A DNA stretch of 64,000 nucleotides, taken from Paramyrothecium sp. XJ0827 (taxonomy: Eukaryota; Ascomycota; Sordariomycetes; Hypocreales; Stachybotryaceae). Each line of letters opens with the position of its first letter. Within the stretch, counting starts at the first letter, position 1. This document shows positions 11,801-22,810 of the stretch, piece by piece. The notes below the pieces were generated by a model. It worked only from the letters and a program-made list of their open reading frames with translations. It was not told where the DNA came from and did no database searches. The stretch lies in assembly GCA_020881915.1 (NCBI GenBank), contig JAJFPB010000005.1:868001-932000 (forward strand). Reading direction: 5' to 3'. Both the position numbers and the translations under genes were made by a program.

Positions 11801-12783
11801 TGCGCCAATCCATGTTGGGTATCTGCACAACATTCAAGGAGAAGTATTGTTTCGCTGCCGGCACAATCTCAGATCTAGCTGCCATCACCTTCAGCCATCT
11901 TCTCAGTGCTCTAGTCGACCAAGCTAAGCAAGGCATTGAATTCGATGATCGGGACTGGAAAAATCTGCGCAAAAAATACCTCGGCGAAAACTATGGCGAG
12001 TATCAGCGAGTAATGCTTCCAAGTTCACAGGAACGAAGCAAGGTGATAAACGCGGCGGTGCTGATACGCAAGAACAAACAAGTCCATATTTTGGAGCATT
12101 TACAGTACGACGTTGTAGATGTCATTGTGAAAAAGGCGAGGAGTGATTTTGACAAGGCTATGAAAATGCCTACATCGAATGGCTCACAAACAGATGTGTA
12201 TCAGTTCGACAGAGATCTTACGAAGTTGTGGAATGAATGGGATAAAAGGGCGGACCACGGGACTGGTCCGGAAGCAGAAGCTTCAAAACGTCTTCGGCAG
12301 GAACTTCAGGAGGCTATTGAGCAGCTGTTCAACAATTGGGTAGCGGATGGCTCGAGCGACTACAGTTCGGGTATTGCCAGGATCCACCGTCAATGGCTGG
12401 ACATTAATCCTCCTCAAGATCTTCTCATTCACTCGCTGGTTGGTCCGCTCATGGATCATTGGTGCGCTGATAAACAATACAGCAATTGGAACCTATTGAA
12501 GGCATCGTACACTTTCAAACGGTTCTACAAAGCCAGCCCGACCTTTGCTTGGAAGATGGCTGGACGACAGCTTTGCCATATCAAAGCACGGATGACTGAA
12601 ACATCGGTGGACACAGCAGATGTTCTCGTCAAAGCGACAATGTGGGCAACGCTGCGGCCAGACAAGAGGCTACTACAAAGACGAGCAGCGCGTCGCACAG
12701 CGGTCCTGGAGAGCGATGCAGCGGCAGCGTTGGATGAAGTAATGGATTATGACGAAAATGGGAGCGTCATGGATGACACCTGA
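8876..12783 (+). CDS. RNA-dependent RNA polymerase (RNA-silencing/QDE-1/SAD-1 family)
   Basis: Three exons, 8876-9710, 9756-10556 and 10607-12783, join in frame to 1270 residues. The 45-nt intron 1 is GTAAGA with GCTAACC before the acceptor; the 50-nt intron 2 is GTAAGT...CTCAG. The catalytic signature is SGGDYDGDRAWVCWDP, with DYDGD encoded at 11593-11607, the metal-binding aspartate loop of cellular RdRPs. Upstream blocks MNDGAGRMS, AYQARIGSAKGMWIVD and VIIFSTKGETPLADKLSGGDYDGD are diagnostic. The first ~270 residues are low-complexity and Ser/Thr-rich. Such enzymes make dsRNA from aberrant transcripts for Dicer in quelling, meiotic silencing or heterochromatin pathways. Which of the three fungal clades this is cannot be settled by eye; the length is below that of Neurospora QDE-1. 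Base composition is more A/T-rich than in the neighbours. Confidence 0.93.
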
Positions 12784-13257
12784 TGCTTATGTCTGAATGG
12801 ATTACGAATGATGAATGGGATGGACGTTTCGTGCGGTGTTTGGAGACGATCGCACGCCAGTTTTGAAGGATGCTTTGTCAGGATAGAAGATACCCTCGTG
12901 TATTTGTTCAAGTAATGGATAGCCGAATGCTACGTTTCCACAATAGCCGTTGGCTGCCCAAGTGGCGAGTACAAGGCAGGACTGCAAAATTCGATCCAGT
13001 AAAGGATAGCTAACAACAAACGCTAAGAAAGCCGCGAAGTTTCTATTCAATCCCTTGAAATACGGGAGTCTATTAACATGTTTATAGTAACCTTCCTTAG
13101 TAGATTCCTCATTTTGTGGTATGGATGTTTGCTAAGCCCTTGCTGGTGCTGATTTCAGGTTAAAAGCAGCCATTTCTATGTGAGTTGTGAAGATTGGGGT
13201 TGGAGAACAGGGGAAAATCGTATAATCTGTTTCTCACAACATTGCTAGATCTGGGTC
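12784..13257. other. Intergenic between convergent RdRP and MFS genes
   Basis: About 470 bases, relatively A/T-rich, with no open frame worth calling. It should hold both 3' untranslated regions and polyadenylation signals. Confidence 0.6.
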
Positions 13258-15093
13258 TCATATTCCTGCACCTTGGCTGCCTTGGAAATTCAGTCGACTC
13301 CATTTGCTCAACAAAGCAATCACAGCCGAGAGGCCCACGGCCGCGACAGACAGTGCAAACGCGACCTTCAACCCAGCCATATACGCAAACAAGATGCCAG
13401 GAACTTGTTCAGGCCTGAAAGCGGACCGGAGCTGTGTGGCGCCAGTAGCAATGAGCCTCGCTGGGTCCACATCTGGAGCGTGGTCGGCGAGCACGGCAAC
13501 GACCCGGTTGACAAAGACAGACTGAGCAGCGCCCAACAGAACAGCGATGCCTATAAGTTGAGAGACTGTTGCGTCTGGTTAGCGGCAGCCACATCAAGGT
13601 TTCAATCCTTGCTCTACTCACAAATGGTAATCGCCGTCACAGAGGCAATATCGCCTGGATTCTTTGTGGTCTGGCCGATGATGATGGGCACATTGTACCC
13701 GACACCCCATCCGAACCCAGCCAGGATTTGGTAGCCGATCCACTTTCCAGCTGCTGTGCCTATGTCAAGCGTGTAGAGCAGCCCAGCGCCGATCGTCGCG
13801 AGAACTGCCCCAGCCACCATGAGCGGCACTGCATAACCGGTAAGGGTGATGCTGGCGCTGGAGCCGAGAATGCACAACGCGGCGGTGATGATTAGTGGCA
13901 GGTTTTGCACTGCTGATTTGGTAGGCCCGACGCCGTCAATGCTCTGGAAGTAAATCGGGACATAGTAAATGGCGATAAAGTAGGAACCGGCAAAGAAAAA
14001 CCCGAACAGAGCGTTGACGAGAACGGTGCGATTCCTCATGAGCCGTGGCGGAAACGCACCCCTTTCACCCTGAAAGTACTCCCATGCAGCCAAAGCAACG
14101 ACCATTAGACCGCAGCCCACCAGTAGACCAACAACTGTGCTGGAACCCCACGGCTTGGTATGCCCTCCGTACTGGACAGCAAGGGTGTACGATATGATGG
14201 CGCCCATGACCAGGGTGGTACCAACAGGATCCATTTGTAGCAGCTTCTCTTTCAGAGTCGCCGCTTCAGGCTTGACATTCTTTGGCAACCGGAGAAAGAA
14301 GACGAGGACGGCAGCGGCGACGGCACCGATCGGAAGATTGATGTAAAAGCCTGCACACACGGTGAGCAAGGAGACATCTAGCAGGGGCTCGAGACGTACA
14401 CCACCGCCAGCTGACCTTGTCGGTCAAGGCTCCTCCTACCAGCGGCCCAACCACCGACGCTATGCCGTAGGACGCCCCCATGATACCGCTGAAGGCTGGG
14501 CGCTGTTTCGGCTCGACTGCGAAAGCAATCACGGTGAAGGAGCCGGTTCCGATGCCAGCAGCGCCGACACCAGCAATCGCGCGGCCCACGATGAGCGCAA
14601 CAGAGCTTGGAGCTACACCGCAGATGAGGCTTCCCAGCTCGAAGATGAAGATGGCGACCAGGTAGGTTGTTTTGAGCGGGAAGTATTTGTACGCCTTGCC
14701 CCATGTTGATTGGACGCCACCGGCCGTCATCGTGAACGCGGACCCGTACCAGGAGACATCGTTGATGCCTTGAAACTCGTCGGTGATCCTCGGGATGGCT
14801 GTAGCGACAATAGTCTGTCTTCATTAGCAATCGCTGGAGGATGTGGAGGGCAATAAGATTCATTGTCTCACCAGATCAAGGGCGTTGAGGAAGATTGTGA
14901 CAAAGAGCGCGAAGACGATCATGAATTTCGAAATGCCTTGAGGGTATTCAATGACCTCCGCGTCCTCGGTCTCTGCGGACTCGGCTGTCTTTTCCTCGAT
15001 GCTAACATCGTTTTCACTTCTTGCCTCGGTGTCCTCCATGGCTCTGGTCCTTTCAAAGCTGACTGATGCAGATCTGGTGGTTTCCCCAGTCAT
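13258..15093 (-). CDS. MFS drug/toxin exporter, DHA2-type (14 TM)
   Basis: Four exons on the minus strand, 15093-14872, 14814-14400, 14350-13622 and 13565-13258, give 557 residues. The introns are 57, 49 and 56 nt. A charged N-terminal tail of ~55 residues precedes the first membrane segment ([21 protein letters not shown]). The drug-antiporter motif C block is present ([28 protein letters not shown]), followed by [24 protein letters not shown], typical of fungal proton antiporters of the TOXA/AflT group that export toxins, drugs or secondary metabolites. The gene is divergent from a Zn2Cys6 regulator across 660 bp, a common arrangement for an exporter and its own regulator. The substrate cannot be read from the sequence. 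A Met 18 residues downstream is a possible alternative start. Confidence 0.9.
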
Positions 15094-15376
15094 TGCGAGG
15101 CCAAGAGACTATCCGGAAAGAATTTATAGATTTAAGTGCCGAGATAGGCTTCTAAGGGGACAGACCTGCATGGCGAGGTCGCCATGCTTTATATGTCATG
15201 CTGGCAGACTGAATACTGCCCGTGTTATCATTACATTCGTCCTCCGACAAGCACGGCTTTTTGACCCGTGGGAGTGCTCTGGAGGTTGATGCGCGAACAT
15301 GTCCTTACCCTGGGCCAGAGCGTAGTAATTGTCCAAAGGATGAACATGCTGGAAAGGACGGTGATTGGGCGGCGAC

Positions 15377-15509
15377 TCGGACGGAGCAAGGCCATGCTTA
15401 TTAGTCATGTCTAAATTCGTCCGAAACCCAACACGTCCGCCGAATTGTCGGACGAGGAAGCCAGCTCCGTTCAATTAAGCAATCAACTCCCATCTTAGAC
15501 CTCGTCCGG
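15377..15509. promoter_or_regulatory. Cluster of TCGTCCG/CGGACGA half-sites in the shared MFS/Zn2Cys6 promoter
   Basis: Within the 660-bp divergent intergenic region (15094-15753), related 7-8-mers recur in both orientations: TCGGACGG at 15377-15384, TCGTCCGA at 15417-15424, its exact reverse complement TCGGACGA at 15448-15455, and TCGTCCGG at 15502-15509. GTCCG 15435-15439 also pairs with CGGAC 15449-15453. Zn2Cys6 proteins bind CGG triplets, so these are plausible sites for the regulator encoded next door. The repeats are directly seen; the binding is inferred. Confidence 0.45.
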
Positions 15510-15753
15510 CCTTCTTGATGTTGGAATCATAGGCAAAATCCAAACAGGTTCCAGAGGAACATTCCATTCCCCCAACTCACCAATACCTATGCGCAAGGCT
15601 ATCATTTTGTAGTATAGAGAACATCGTTGCATTTTTTTTTCAGTTTAGTAATATCTGAATTTTGTTTTTGGTTTCTTCTTGTTTTATTTCTCTTATATTT
15701 CCTCCATATCTATTACATTTCTCCATCAAATCGGCGAGCCGGGTTATCTTGCC

Positions 15754-17948
15754 ATGCCGCGCAAAACGTCGGATTCCGCTGTGGTCGAGGCAAATATGGA
15801 CACGGAACCTGCGTCAAAACGAAGGAAACTCCGAAAAGGTACGGCCAGTTCATCAAACCTTCATTTGAAACAATTCAGGTAACACGGCAGGGACGAAAAG
15901 GAACGCGCAGCTGTTGGGATTGCAGGCGACGTAAGCTCAAATGCATCTTCGACTCCCCGCAAGACAAAACCTGCGTTGGCTGTCAACAGCGAGGCATCAG
16001 ATGTGTTGGCCAAGATTTGCCAGAAGAGGCCTCACCCATTCCGCAGAGGGGCGATCGCATCGGCAACCGCGTCGTTCGCGTCGAATCGCTGGTTGAACAA
16101 TTGATCAAGAAAATCGGCAACGAGACATCGAAGGAGCCTCTGGCTGACGCAGCCTATGCTGCTGGCATCCCTACTCCAACATCGATCTACTCAGATACCG
16201 CAGTCCCAAAACAGACGATATGTTTACCCCCTACGACCAGCAAGTATCATGAGATATGCGTACAGCTTCACGAAGCGCTGCCGTGTCGCCAAGATCTCGA
16301 GATCTTATGTCAGACTAAGACTCCTAATGCATTCCCGCTCTTCCATGAGCTCCTGACGATTCCGTATGCGAGGCTGGACAAGGATGGATTGGAATCTGTG
16401 GCCATATTTCTGGACACACCTTCACAACAGACGCATCCGGTGATGACGGCAAGATACATGCTTCGCCTCGTGGCGTACCTGCAACATCCTTACCTACACG
16501 TTCATGAAAAGCAAACCCTTCTATCTGAACCGCTTCCAACAATGATAGCACGACTGGCTTCAATCGCCACGAAGCTAGTCACGGCCAATGACGAACTCAT
16601 CGGGAATATCGAAGGCCTCGAATGCCTCATGATGGAGAGTCAATACCACCTCAACATTGGTAATTTGCGCCGGAGCTGGGTGGCCATTCGAAAAGCCATC
16701 ACTCTTGCACAACTCATGGGACTAGATCGACAAAACCACGCGATGCAGTTCCCGACTGTGGATCCTGGCAATCGCGCAGACACCCAAGTCATGTGGTTCC
16801 GGATGAATTCGAACGACCGGCACATCTGCCTCATGCTTGGGCTTCCGCAAGCCTCGCATGATCGCACAATGGCGGACGAGGAACTTCTGGCGGCGGATAC
16901 TCCGGATGGCCGCATCGAGCGCCTGCACTGCGCGTTTCAATCTCGACTGTTGGAAAGGCACGACTCTGGAGGCAAGTTTGCTGCGTCTCTGCCGCTGCGC
17001 GACCTCGACCAAGAACTTCAAAAGATTGCAAGGACCATGCCCAGCACGTGGTGGCTTTTGCCCAACTTTGCAAACATCAAAGACGACAGCAAAGCACATT
17101 TCTCAGAGCTCAGGCGCTTGATCCTGCAGCTCAACCATTTCAACTTGCTGTTGCAGCTGCATAACCCCTATATTCTACGGTCATCTCCTTGCGGCGGATG
17201 CGAATACTCCAGGAGGACATGCACGACGGCGGCTCGAGAAGTCCTGTCTCTGTTCATCGTGTACCGCGGCACGCACAGCACTGGGTTTGGGTGCCGGACC
17301 ATCGAGTTCTTTGCGTTGACCGCCGCCTTGACACTTGTTCTCGCCTACCTAGACGGGTACCGGACCCCTTCGAGCGACTGTCTCCCGGGACATCAGTATA
17401 TGAGCGATCGAGGCATGATGGAGCAAGCGCAGCTGAATATGGAAGAAATCGGCCGAGAAACCGGCGACTCGCTAAGTGCGCAGAGCGCCGACCTCTTGCG
17501 CAGGTTGCTTGCCATCGAAGCGCAAGCCGCCGCAGGGCATACCGACAGCGTTGAACGAGTCATCGTCCAGCCGCCCGAGAAGGAAGCCGTGCAGTCTGAT
17601 GACGAGTCGAGCGTGGTCCAGGTTGTCATACCTTACTTTGGGGTCATCAAAATCGCCCGCGAGGGTGTCATCTCAAGAGAGCGCGCCATGCCGCACTACC
17701 CGACAGAGAAGGCCAAGTCGGACGGTCCGCCAAGACAGAATTCGACCGACAATCAAGACTCCTTGCCGGGCACTGTTTGCAGCTCCGAAACAACGACAGA
17801 TCCGCGGTTCCTGGACACCAACCAGGATGCTATTCTGGCTCAACAAGAATACCCAAGCTTGGTTGCTGGCATTGATGACTGGGCTTTCCAAGGTGTGGAT
17901 ATGGCTTTCTTCGACAACTTGATGAGCGGCGTGATCGACAACGATTAG
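15754..17948 (+). CDS. Zn2Cys6 fungal transcription factor, likely regulator of the divergent MFS gene
   Basis: Two exons, 15754-15838 and 15901-17948, separated by a 62-nt intron (GTACGG...AAAAG), give 710 residues. The basic N-terminus (SKRRKLRKGTRS) runs into the binuclear cluster starting at 15912: C-x2-C-x6-C-x9-C-x2-C-x6-C (CWDCRRRKLKC...CVGCQQRGIRC). A linker with likely coiled-coil character (RVVRVESLVEQLIKKIG) follows, then a middle region with the fungal-TF motifs ESQYHLNIGNLRRSWVAIRKAITLAQLMGLDR and VMWFRMNSNDRHICLMLGLP, and an acidic C-terminus (GIDDWAFQGVDMAFFDNLMSGVIDND) that could be the activation domain. The start was chosen because it is the first Met that splices into the cluster. 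It shares a promoter with the MFS exporter, which suggests co-regulation. The target pathway is unknown. Confidence 0.9.
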
Positions 17949-18512
17949 CACGGTTGTCAAAACACAGCCCCCTACTTGATACGCTCAATATCCCATAGAT
18001 TGTGCGACGTATGGACGCTGTAATCCACCATCAGTATCAGTACACAGACGACGTAGGAGCTACCCACTACTTCCGTTAAACAAAGCTGTTGGCCTCTTGG
18101 GCCGTGATTCACGAGTAAATCCCAGACAACCAATGGTGGAGAAAGACGACCTATGTAATCCAGTGATCTTCAAGTATCGTTGCTGACGGGCCATTGTGCT
18201 GAAGACGCCATTTTGCCGGATGGAGTACTGTGCTCGCGAAGTCATGCACACCGTGACAAGCGCCGTCGAACGCGGCGTCTCACAGTGTGAGATCCACGGA
18301 TGAATAATCTTCCATGCCGCCCAGTCACGCCGGTCGGCGCAATCGCCGAACCCCCCGCAGTTTTATGTCCGCATCCCCCTCGTCGCTGGAGTTGCTCGGA
18401 GTTCGGGATCTTTTGATGGCAAAGAGCTCTTCAAACTCGTCTCCACTACTGCGCAAGCCGCACACTGCATCGGGCCAAGACGTGACGCCGGACGGAGAGC
18501 AGTAGGCTCATC
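17949..18512. other. Intergenic/leader between the two Zn2Cys6 genes, with a candidate uORF at 18314-18505
   Basis: 560 bases. The only structure noted is a 63-codon ATG frame at 18314-18505 that ends seven bases before the start codon of the next gene, in a different frame. Whether it is transcribed cannot be seen. Confidence 0.4.
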
Positions 18513-21113
18513 ATGGCCGAGAATCCTGATGCCGAAGACCGGCTTCCGGTGGACGACTTGACCGCGGAGGAGGCGAATCGGATTATTCATTCGCACCGGA
18601 AGGTCCGGTACGGTAGGTCTTCCGCAAAAATGCTCTAGCGCCATTCCCGTGAAGCTTTTGGCGATGAGATGTCCGGTTCGCAGCTAACATGCTGTGACAG
18701 GCACAGCTTGTTGGCCCTGTCGCCAGCGCAAGGTGAAGTGCGACAACAAACAGCCCTGTGAAAACTGCGTCAAGCGCGAGCACCCACAGCTATGCTCGTA
18801 TAAGCCCAACCGCTCAGCGGCGGCCAAGCACCAGCCATCAGACGCAGCACATGGGCGCAAACGTTCACATTCCTTCTCGGATGCCCGCGAGGACTCCAGT
18901 AAGGCAGAGCGCCTGGACAATTGGCGGTCCATAGGTAATCTGCCATGTCGGACTATGTATGCGCAATAATTAACACCGCGCAGCAAGTCTTGATGACTCG
19001 GACTCGGCCGGAGACCGCTATCTCGGCCAGAACAGCATCCCAGCCCTGCTTCGCGAGCAGTCATCACCAAATCACAAGGACGAGAACGTCGACATCCGTC
19101 GCGATATGCGTTCCATCCTCGGTCTGGACACATCAGCGCCCTTCCCTCTCATGTCAGCACACCACCTACAACGACTCACTCAAGATATTGTCAATGAGCT
19201 GCCTTCCGACAGGGAGGTCATGAAGTGAGTGCTGAGCCCCAGGTTTTTGCTGCATACTTACGGGTGCAGGCTTTTCCGCACATATAAAGAAGTCCCGCAA
19301 CCGTTCTGGGGCTTCGTTGCCGACATTGACGACCTCGAGTCAAATCTCATGGCCTATCTCGAGGACCGCTCCCGGAACGCATCAAGCAATGTTAGATCAT
19401 CCCGACCTGTTCCAGCGTCATGGCTGGCCGTGCTGTTTGGTGTACTGGCGGTGGGCTCACAGTATCATGAATCTCCGTACCACATCCGGACAAGGGATTC
19501 GCAAAAATACATCCAGATCTCCTTTCACTTTCTTCGGCTTGGCAATTTCTTACTCAGGTCAGTGAGCTTGGAATCGGCCTCGCACCCACATATTGACAGA
19601 GCAGGCCATCCTTCGACTCGATCCAAGCCCTGCTTCTCACCAGCTTTGTGTTGTTGAATGACATGAAAGCAGAAGCTTCCTGGGCTCTGATAGGACTGAC
19701 TTGCCGTCTCGCTCAAGCTCTGGGCCTCCATCGGCCGGACCTCCCCGAAAACCGAGAGAAGGCTTCCACCGCGGTACAGCAGAAAGAGATGATCCGGCGG
19801 AGGATTTGGTGGTCCTGTGTCTGGCATGATACACTAATATCACTGTCATTCGATCGGTAGGAGCGTCCGCAATCGTTGTCTGGCTAATCTAACAGCAAGC
19901 AGATGTCCGATGACCAACGTGCCCAGCTGCTCAATCCCAATCGGTTTGGAGTCGAATCCGGGCGAGTTTACGTACATTCAGACCATGCATCATTTAATCC
20001 AGTTCATCTCGCTCAATCTAGGCCCTGGGTCGCTCGCCACCGCAACTTATGCTCAGGTAGTTGAGAATTGCGACGCCATCGAAGTCCTCCGGAGCCGTGC
20101 TCGTCCGCAGATTAGAGACCGGGAGAAGTTCAAGACTGCCCTCGATCGTTTGCAATACTTCGCCATTCGACTCCACTCGTCGTTTATCATATCGGTTGCT
20201 TGCCGGCCAGCTCTCAAGAGAGACTGCCCGTTTGAGCCGCACCAGAAGAAGGCACTGGCTGATAGATGCAAGGACAACCTGACGGAGACGGTTCGCATGT
20301 TCCTGGCAATGCATCAACTATCCGTCATCCCCACACGGAGCTGGGCATTCACCTACCATGGCCTTTCTTCAGCCCTGCTGCTCGGTATTCTTTGCGAAAC
20401 CAAGGCGGACCCCGAGGTCCGGCAATTGCAAGGCGACCTCATTGCCGCCCTGTCTGCTACCGCAGCCAAAGACGCGAGCTCCCCCGAACCGCACGTCGTC
20501 CAGACCGACAAAGACATTGAACTATCAGGCCCGCTTTGGCGAGCGTTGACGGCGCTCAAGAACATTTACGACCACGGCTCCGTCGCCGGGTCCACCCTCA
20601 AGAGGGAGGGAGATTCCTCCGCAGGCGGTAGTCGCGCGCGTACGCCGCTGCCGCCTTTCACGTACACCAACCAGTTTGGTGCCGTGACGAACACGCAGCC
20701 GCAGCTGCGCAACATGCAGCCCGGCTCGGATCCCCGGGAGGACGCTGCGCTGGCCATGGCCGAGATGCAAAACGGCGCCTCTCTGCAGGACTTCTCAGGG
20801 TCAGACTCCTACTCCAACTTCTCTCCCGCTCCCGTATTAAACGGCAGCAGGATCCCCTACGGCCAGCAGCTGCAGCCCAACGTGGGTGTAGGCATGGACA
20901 TGACCAACATGAACATCGACCCCGCTCAGTACATGGCACCGATGGACCTATTCGATTCCATCTGGGGTGGTAAGCCCGCCCAGCTCTCTCTGACGGACGC
21001 AGCTAATCCAAGCAGAATCCCCCGACCCGTGGAATACCGGTGTGGACGCAATGAACTTTGACTTTTTGGCGCAGCCGCCTCCGGGTCAGCCGCAACAGCA
21101 GTTTTATTTCTAG
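18513..21113 (+). CDS. Second Zn2Cys6 fungal transcription factor
   Basis: Seven exons: 18513-18612, 18701-18934, 18984-19224, 19270-19557, 19605-19856, 19903-20969 and 21016-21113, giving 759 residues. The introns run from 45 to 88 nt and all have GT..AG ends. The cluster CWPCRQRKVKCDNKQPCENC...C (C-x2-C-x6-C-x5-C-x2-C-x8-C) spans the first intron junction. The middle homology region includes SFVLLNDMKAEASWALIGLTCRLAQALGLHR and RRRIWWSCVWHDTLISLSFDRCPMT, the classic fungal-specific TF domain blocks. The C-terminus is Gln/Pro-rich (AQPPPGQPQQQFYF) with Asn/Met-rich stretches, suggesting an activation domain. It lies in tandem with the first regulator but is not a close copy: cluster spacing and intron number differ. 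Its target is unknown. Confidence 0.9.
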
Positions 21114-21251
21114 CTACCGTGGGACCAGACGTGACGAACAATCTAATGACAAGGCGTTGGGTTGGCCAAAACTGTATGTGGGTAGTGTAGAACTACGACG
21201 CAGAAGCGTTGATCTGACGAAAGCCATCTCCCGGGCATTCTAAGTGAGCGA

Positions 21252-21896
21252 TCATGGAAAAAACGGGAAAGTCAATAATCTCCTCCCCCCGTCCCTACCC
21301 CTCCCGTTCCTAAATTCCGACCCGTCTCGGCGCCCAATGGACACAATGTGACGCAAGATCATGGTGTTTCGTCCGTTGTCTTTCCTCCACCAATACAGGG
21401 CCTTGACCAAAAGGTTGCACTCGTCGCGGTTTTCAAGATCATCAAACCAGAAAAAGGCTCTTGTGCCGGTCCATCCTTCACGGCGTGCCCTTCCACAGAG
21501 CTGCTCAGGGGTAGAGAAACCCAGAGTGGTGAAGAAATGTGGATAGAAGCCAGAATCCACATCCCACCAGCACACTTGTGCGATGGAGGCGTATAATTTC
21601 GTGTCATAGCGATGTCGATTCCGAAATGCATCATCGATGGCTGGGATACCTGTCTGTGCAAGCTCTGTCGCCCTGATGAAATCCACGATCGCCTGTCGGC
21701 CGCTGAGCGAATGTGTCGGGTGACCATCGATGATTTGCAAGCAATCTTCATGGATCCTCTCGGCTCTTCCCCGGAGACTCTCTCGACAGTACAAGTTGAA
21801 CGCCACCGACAATCCGCTGTAGAGGCTTCCAGTTATATAGGGGGTGTTCTGCACTAGCCGATCGTCTTCTTCCTGCGGTGTTGCGGTGTCTGTCAT
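21252..21896 (-). CDS. Hypothetical protein, 214 residues
   Basis: A single open frame read on the minus strand from ATG at 21896. I do not recognise a family. The sequence is protein-like: ordered hydrophobic and aromatic blocks (GSLYSGLSVAFNLYCRESL, LYASIAQVCWWDVDSGFYPHFFTTLGF, TRAFFWFDDLENRDECNLLVKALYWW, NTMILRHIVSIG). The segment around IHEDCLQIIDGHPTHSLSGRQAIVDFIRA has a faint NTF2/SnoaL-like flavour, but I cannot support that. The last ~25 residues are Gly/Arg-rich and may be intronic or non-conserved. The gene is convergent with the second Zn2Cys6 gene and divergent from the next orphan. It has no signal peptide or membrane segment. Confidence 0.6.
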   Translation of the reverse strand: MTDTATPQEEDDRLVQNTPYITGSLYSGLSVAFNLYCRESLRGRAERIHEDCLQIIDGHPTHSLSGRQAIVDFIRATELAQTGIPAIDDAFRNRHRYDTKLYASIAQVCWWDVDSGFYPHFFTTLGFSTPEQLCGRARREGWTGTRAFFWFDDLENRDECNLLVKALYWWRKDNGRNTMILRHIVSIGRRDGSEFRNGRGRDGGRRLLTFPFFP

Positions 21897-22810
21897 ATTT
21901 GATTGCTAAATAAGATGTCGCAAAGGGGGTGAAATCTGCTCATGCAAACGATGATCGGCTGGATGAATATTGGGATGGACGAACTGGTCGTCGAAAAGTG
22001 TATGCTGGGTTTGGCCTGACGAGCGTGTTGTAAGGTCGTCGTTTGTGATCCGCCTGGGACTCTTTCTTCGCCAGCGAAGCGCCTTCGCTCACGAGTGGAA
22101 AGCAAGACTTGACCGTGGAAGCACCTTCCGGAGGCCATCGCAGGGAAGCCATTGCAAGGGCGACCAACGCGACTGGCTTCAGTTTGTCATGGGGCCTCTG
22201 CAACCCGATGAAGCCATCCGTTGGTTGTGGAAGGGAAGTTCGTGGAGGTGCCAGTCGCCGCATCACAACGAACGTCGTTGCCGCCGGAGTAATTGATATC
22301 ATCCAAGCAGAGCACACGATGATTTTATCCCCACAGCTCCTCCACCTCGAGGCTCTATCCATCTTCCACCATTTATCAGGGATCTCTAACATGAAATGTC
22401 CGGCCTGTGAGTTGGACGATGAAAGTTGCCGAGCAGTGCACATCGCTGTCTGGCAGCTGGCAGCTGACGGTTGGCAGTTGTGTTGCCCTACACTGACCGC
22501 ACAAATGCCTCTGCCATTCGACAACCAAAATCTCAAGTTAGAATTTTCATCCTGAACCTCTCACCTTCCAGCATCCGCCCTCACCTTTGCAGGCCGCAGC
22601 CTACACGCCGGTGGAAGGTCAAATTCCGTGAGCTAAACCTGTGCATATCTTCACTTGCAACGTACGATATCACTGACAACTCTGATCCTTTAGCTGGAAT
22701 CCCGGCGGCTTTCACCTTTCTGAGACCGACTGGTGGCAAACAAAGTCATAGCCGCTCTCATTATCCTCCGTCTTCCATCAACCTCCCAAACTTGATCTTC
22801 GCCCCTCGCG
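21897..22810. other. Divergent promoter region between two orphan genes
   Basis: 910 bases. Open frames of up to ~200 codons exist on the minus strand but show no domain, overlap others and lack codon bias. The stretch upstream of 22811 is pyrimidine-rich. Confidence 0.5.

Noticed and set aside
13194..14346. Plus-strand frames across the MFS gene
   Set aside because: They are antisense to transmembrane segments; the minus-strand exons give a complete 557-residue transporter.
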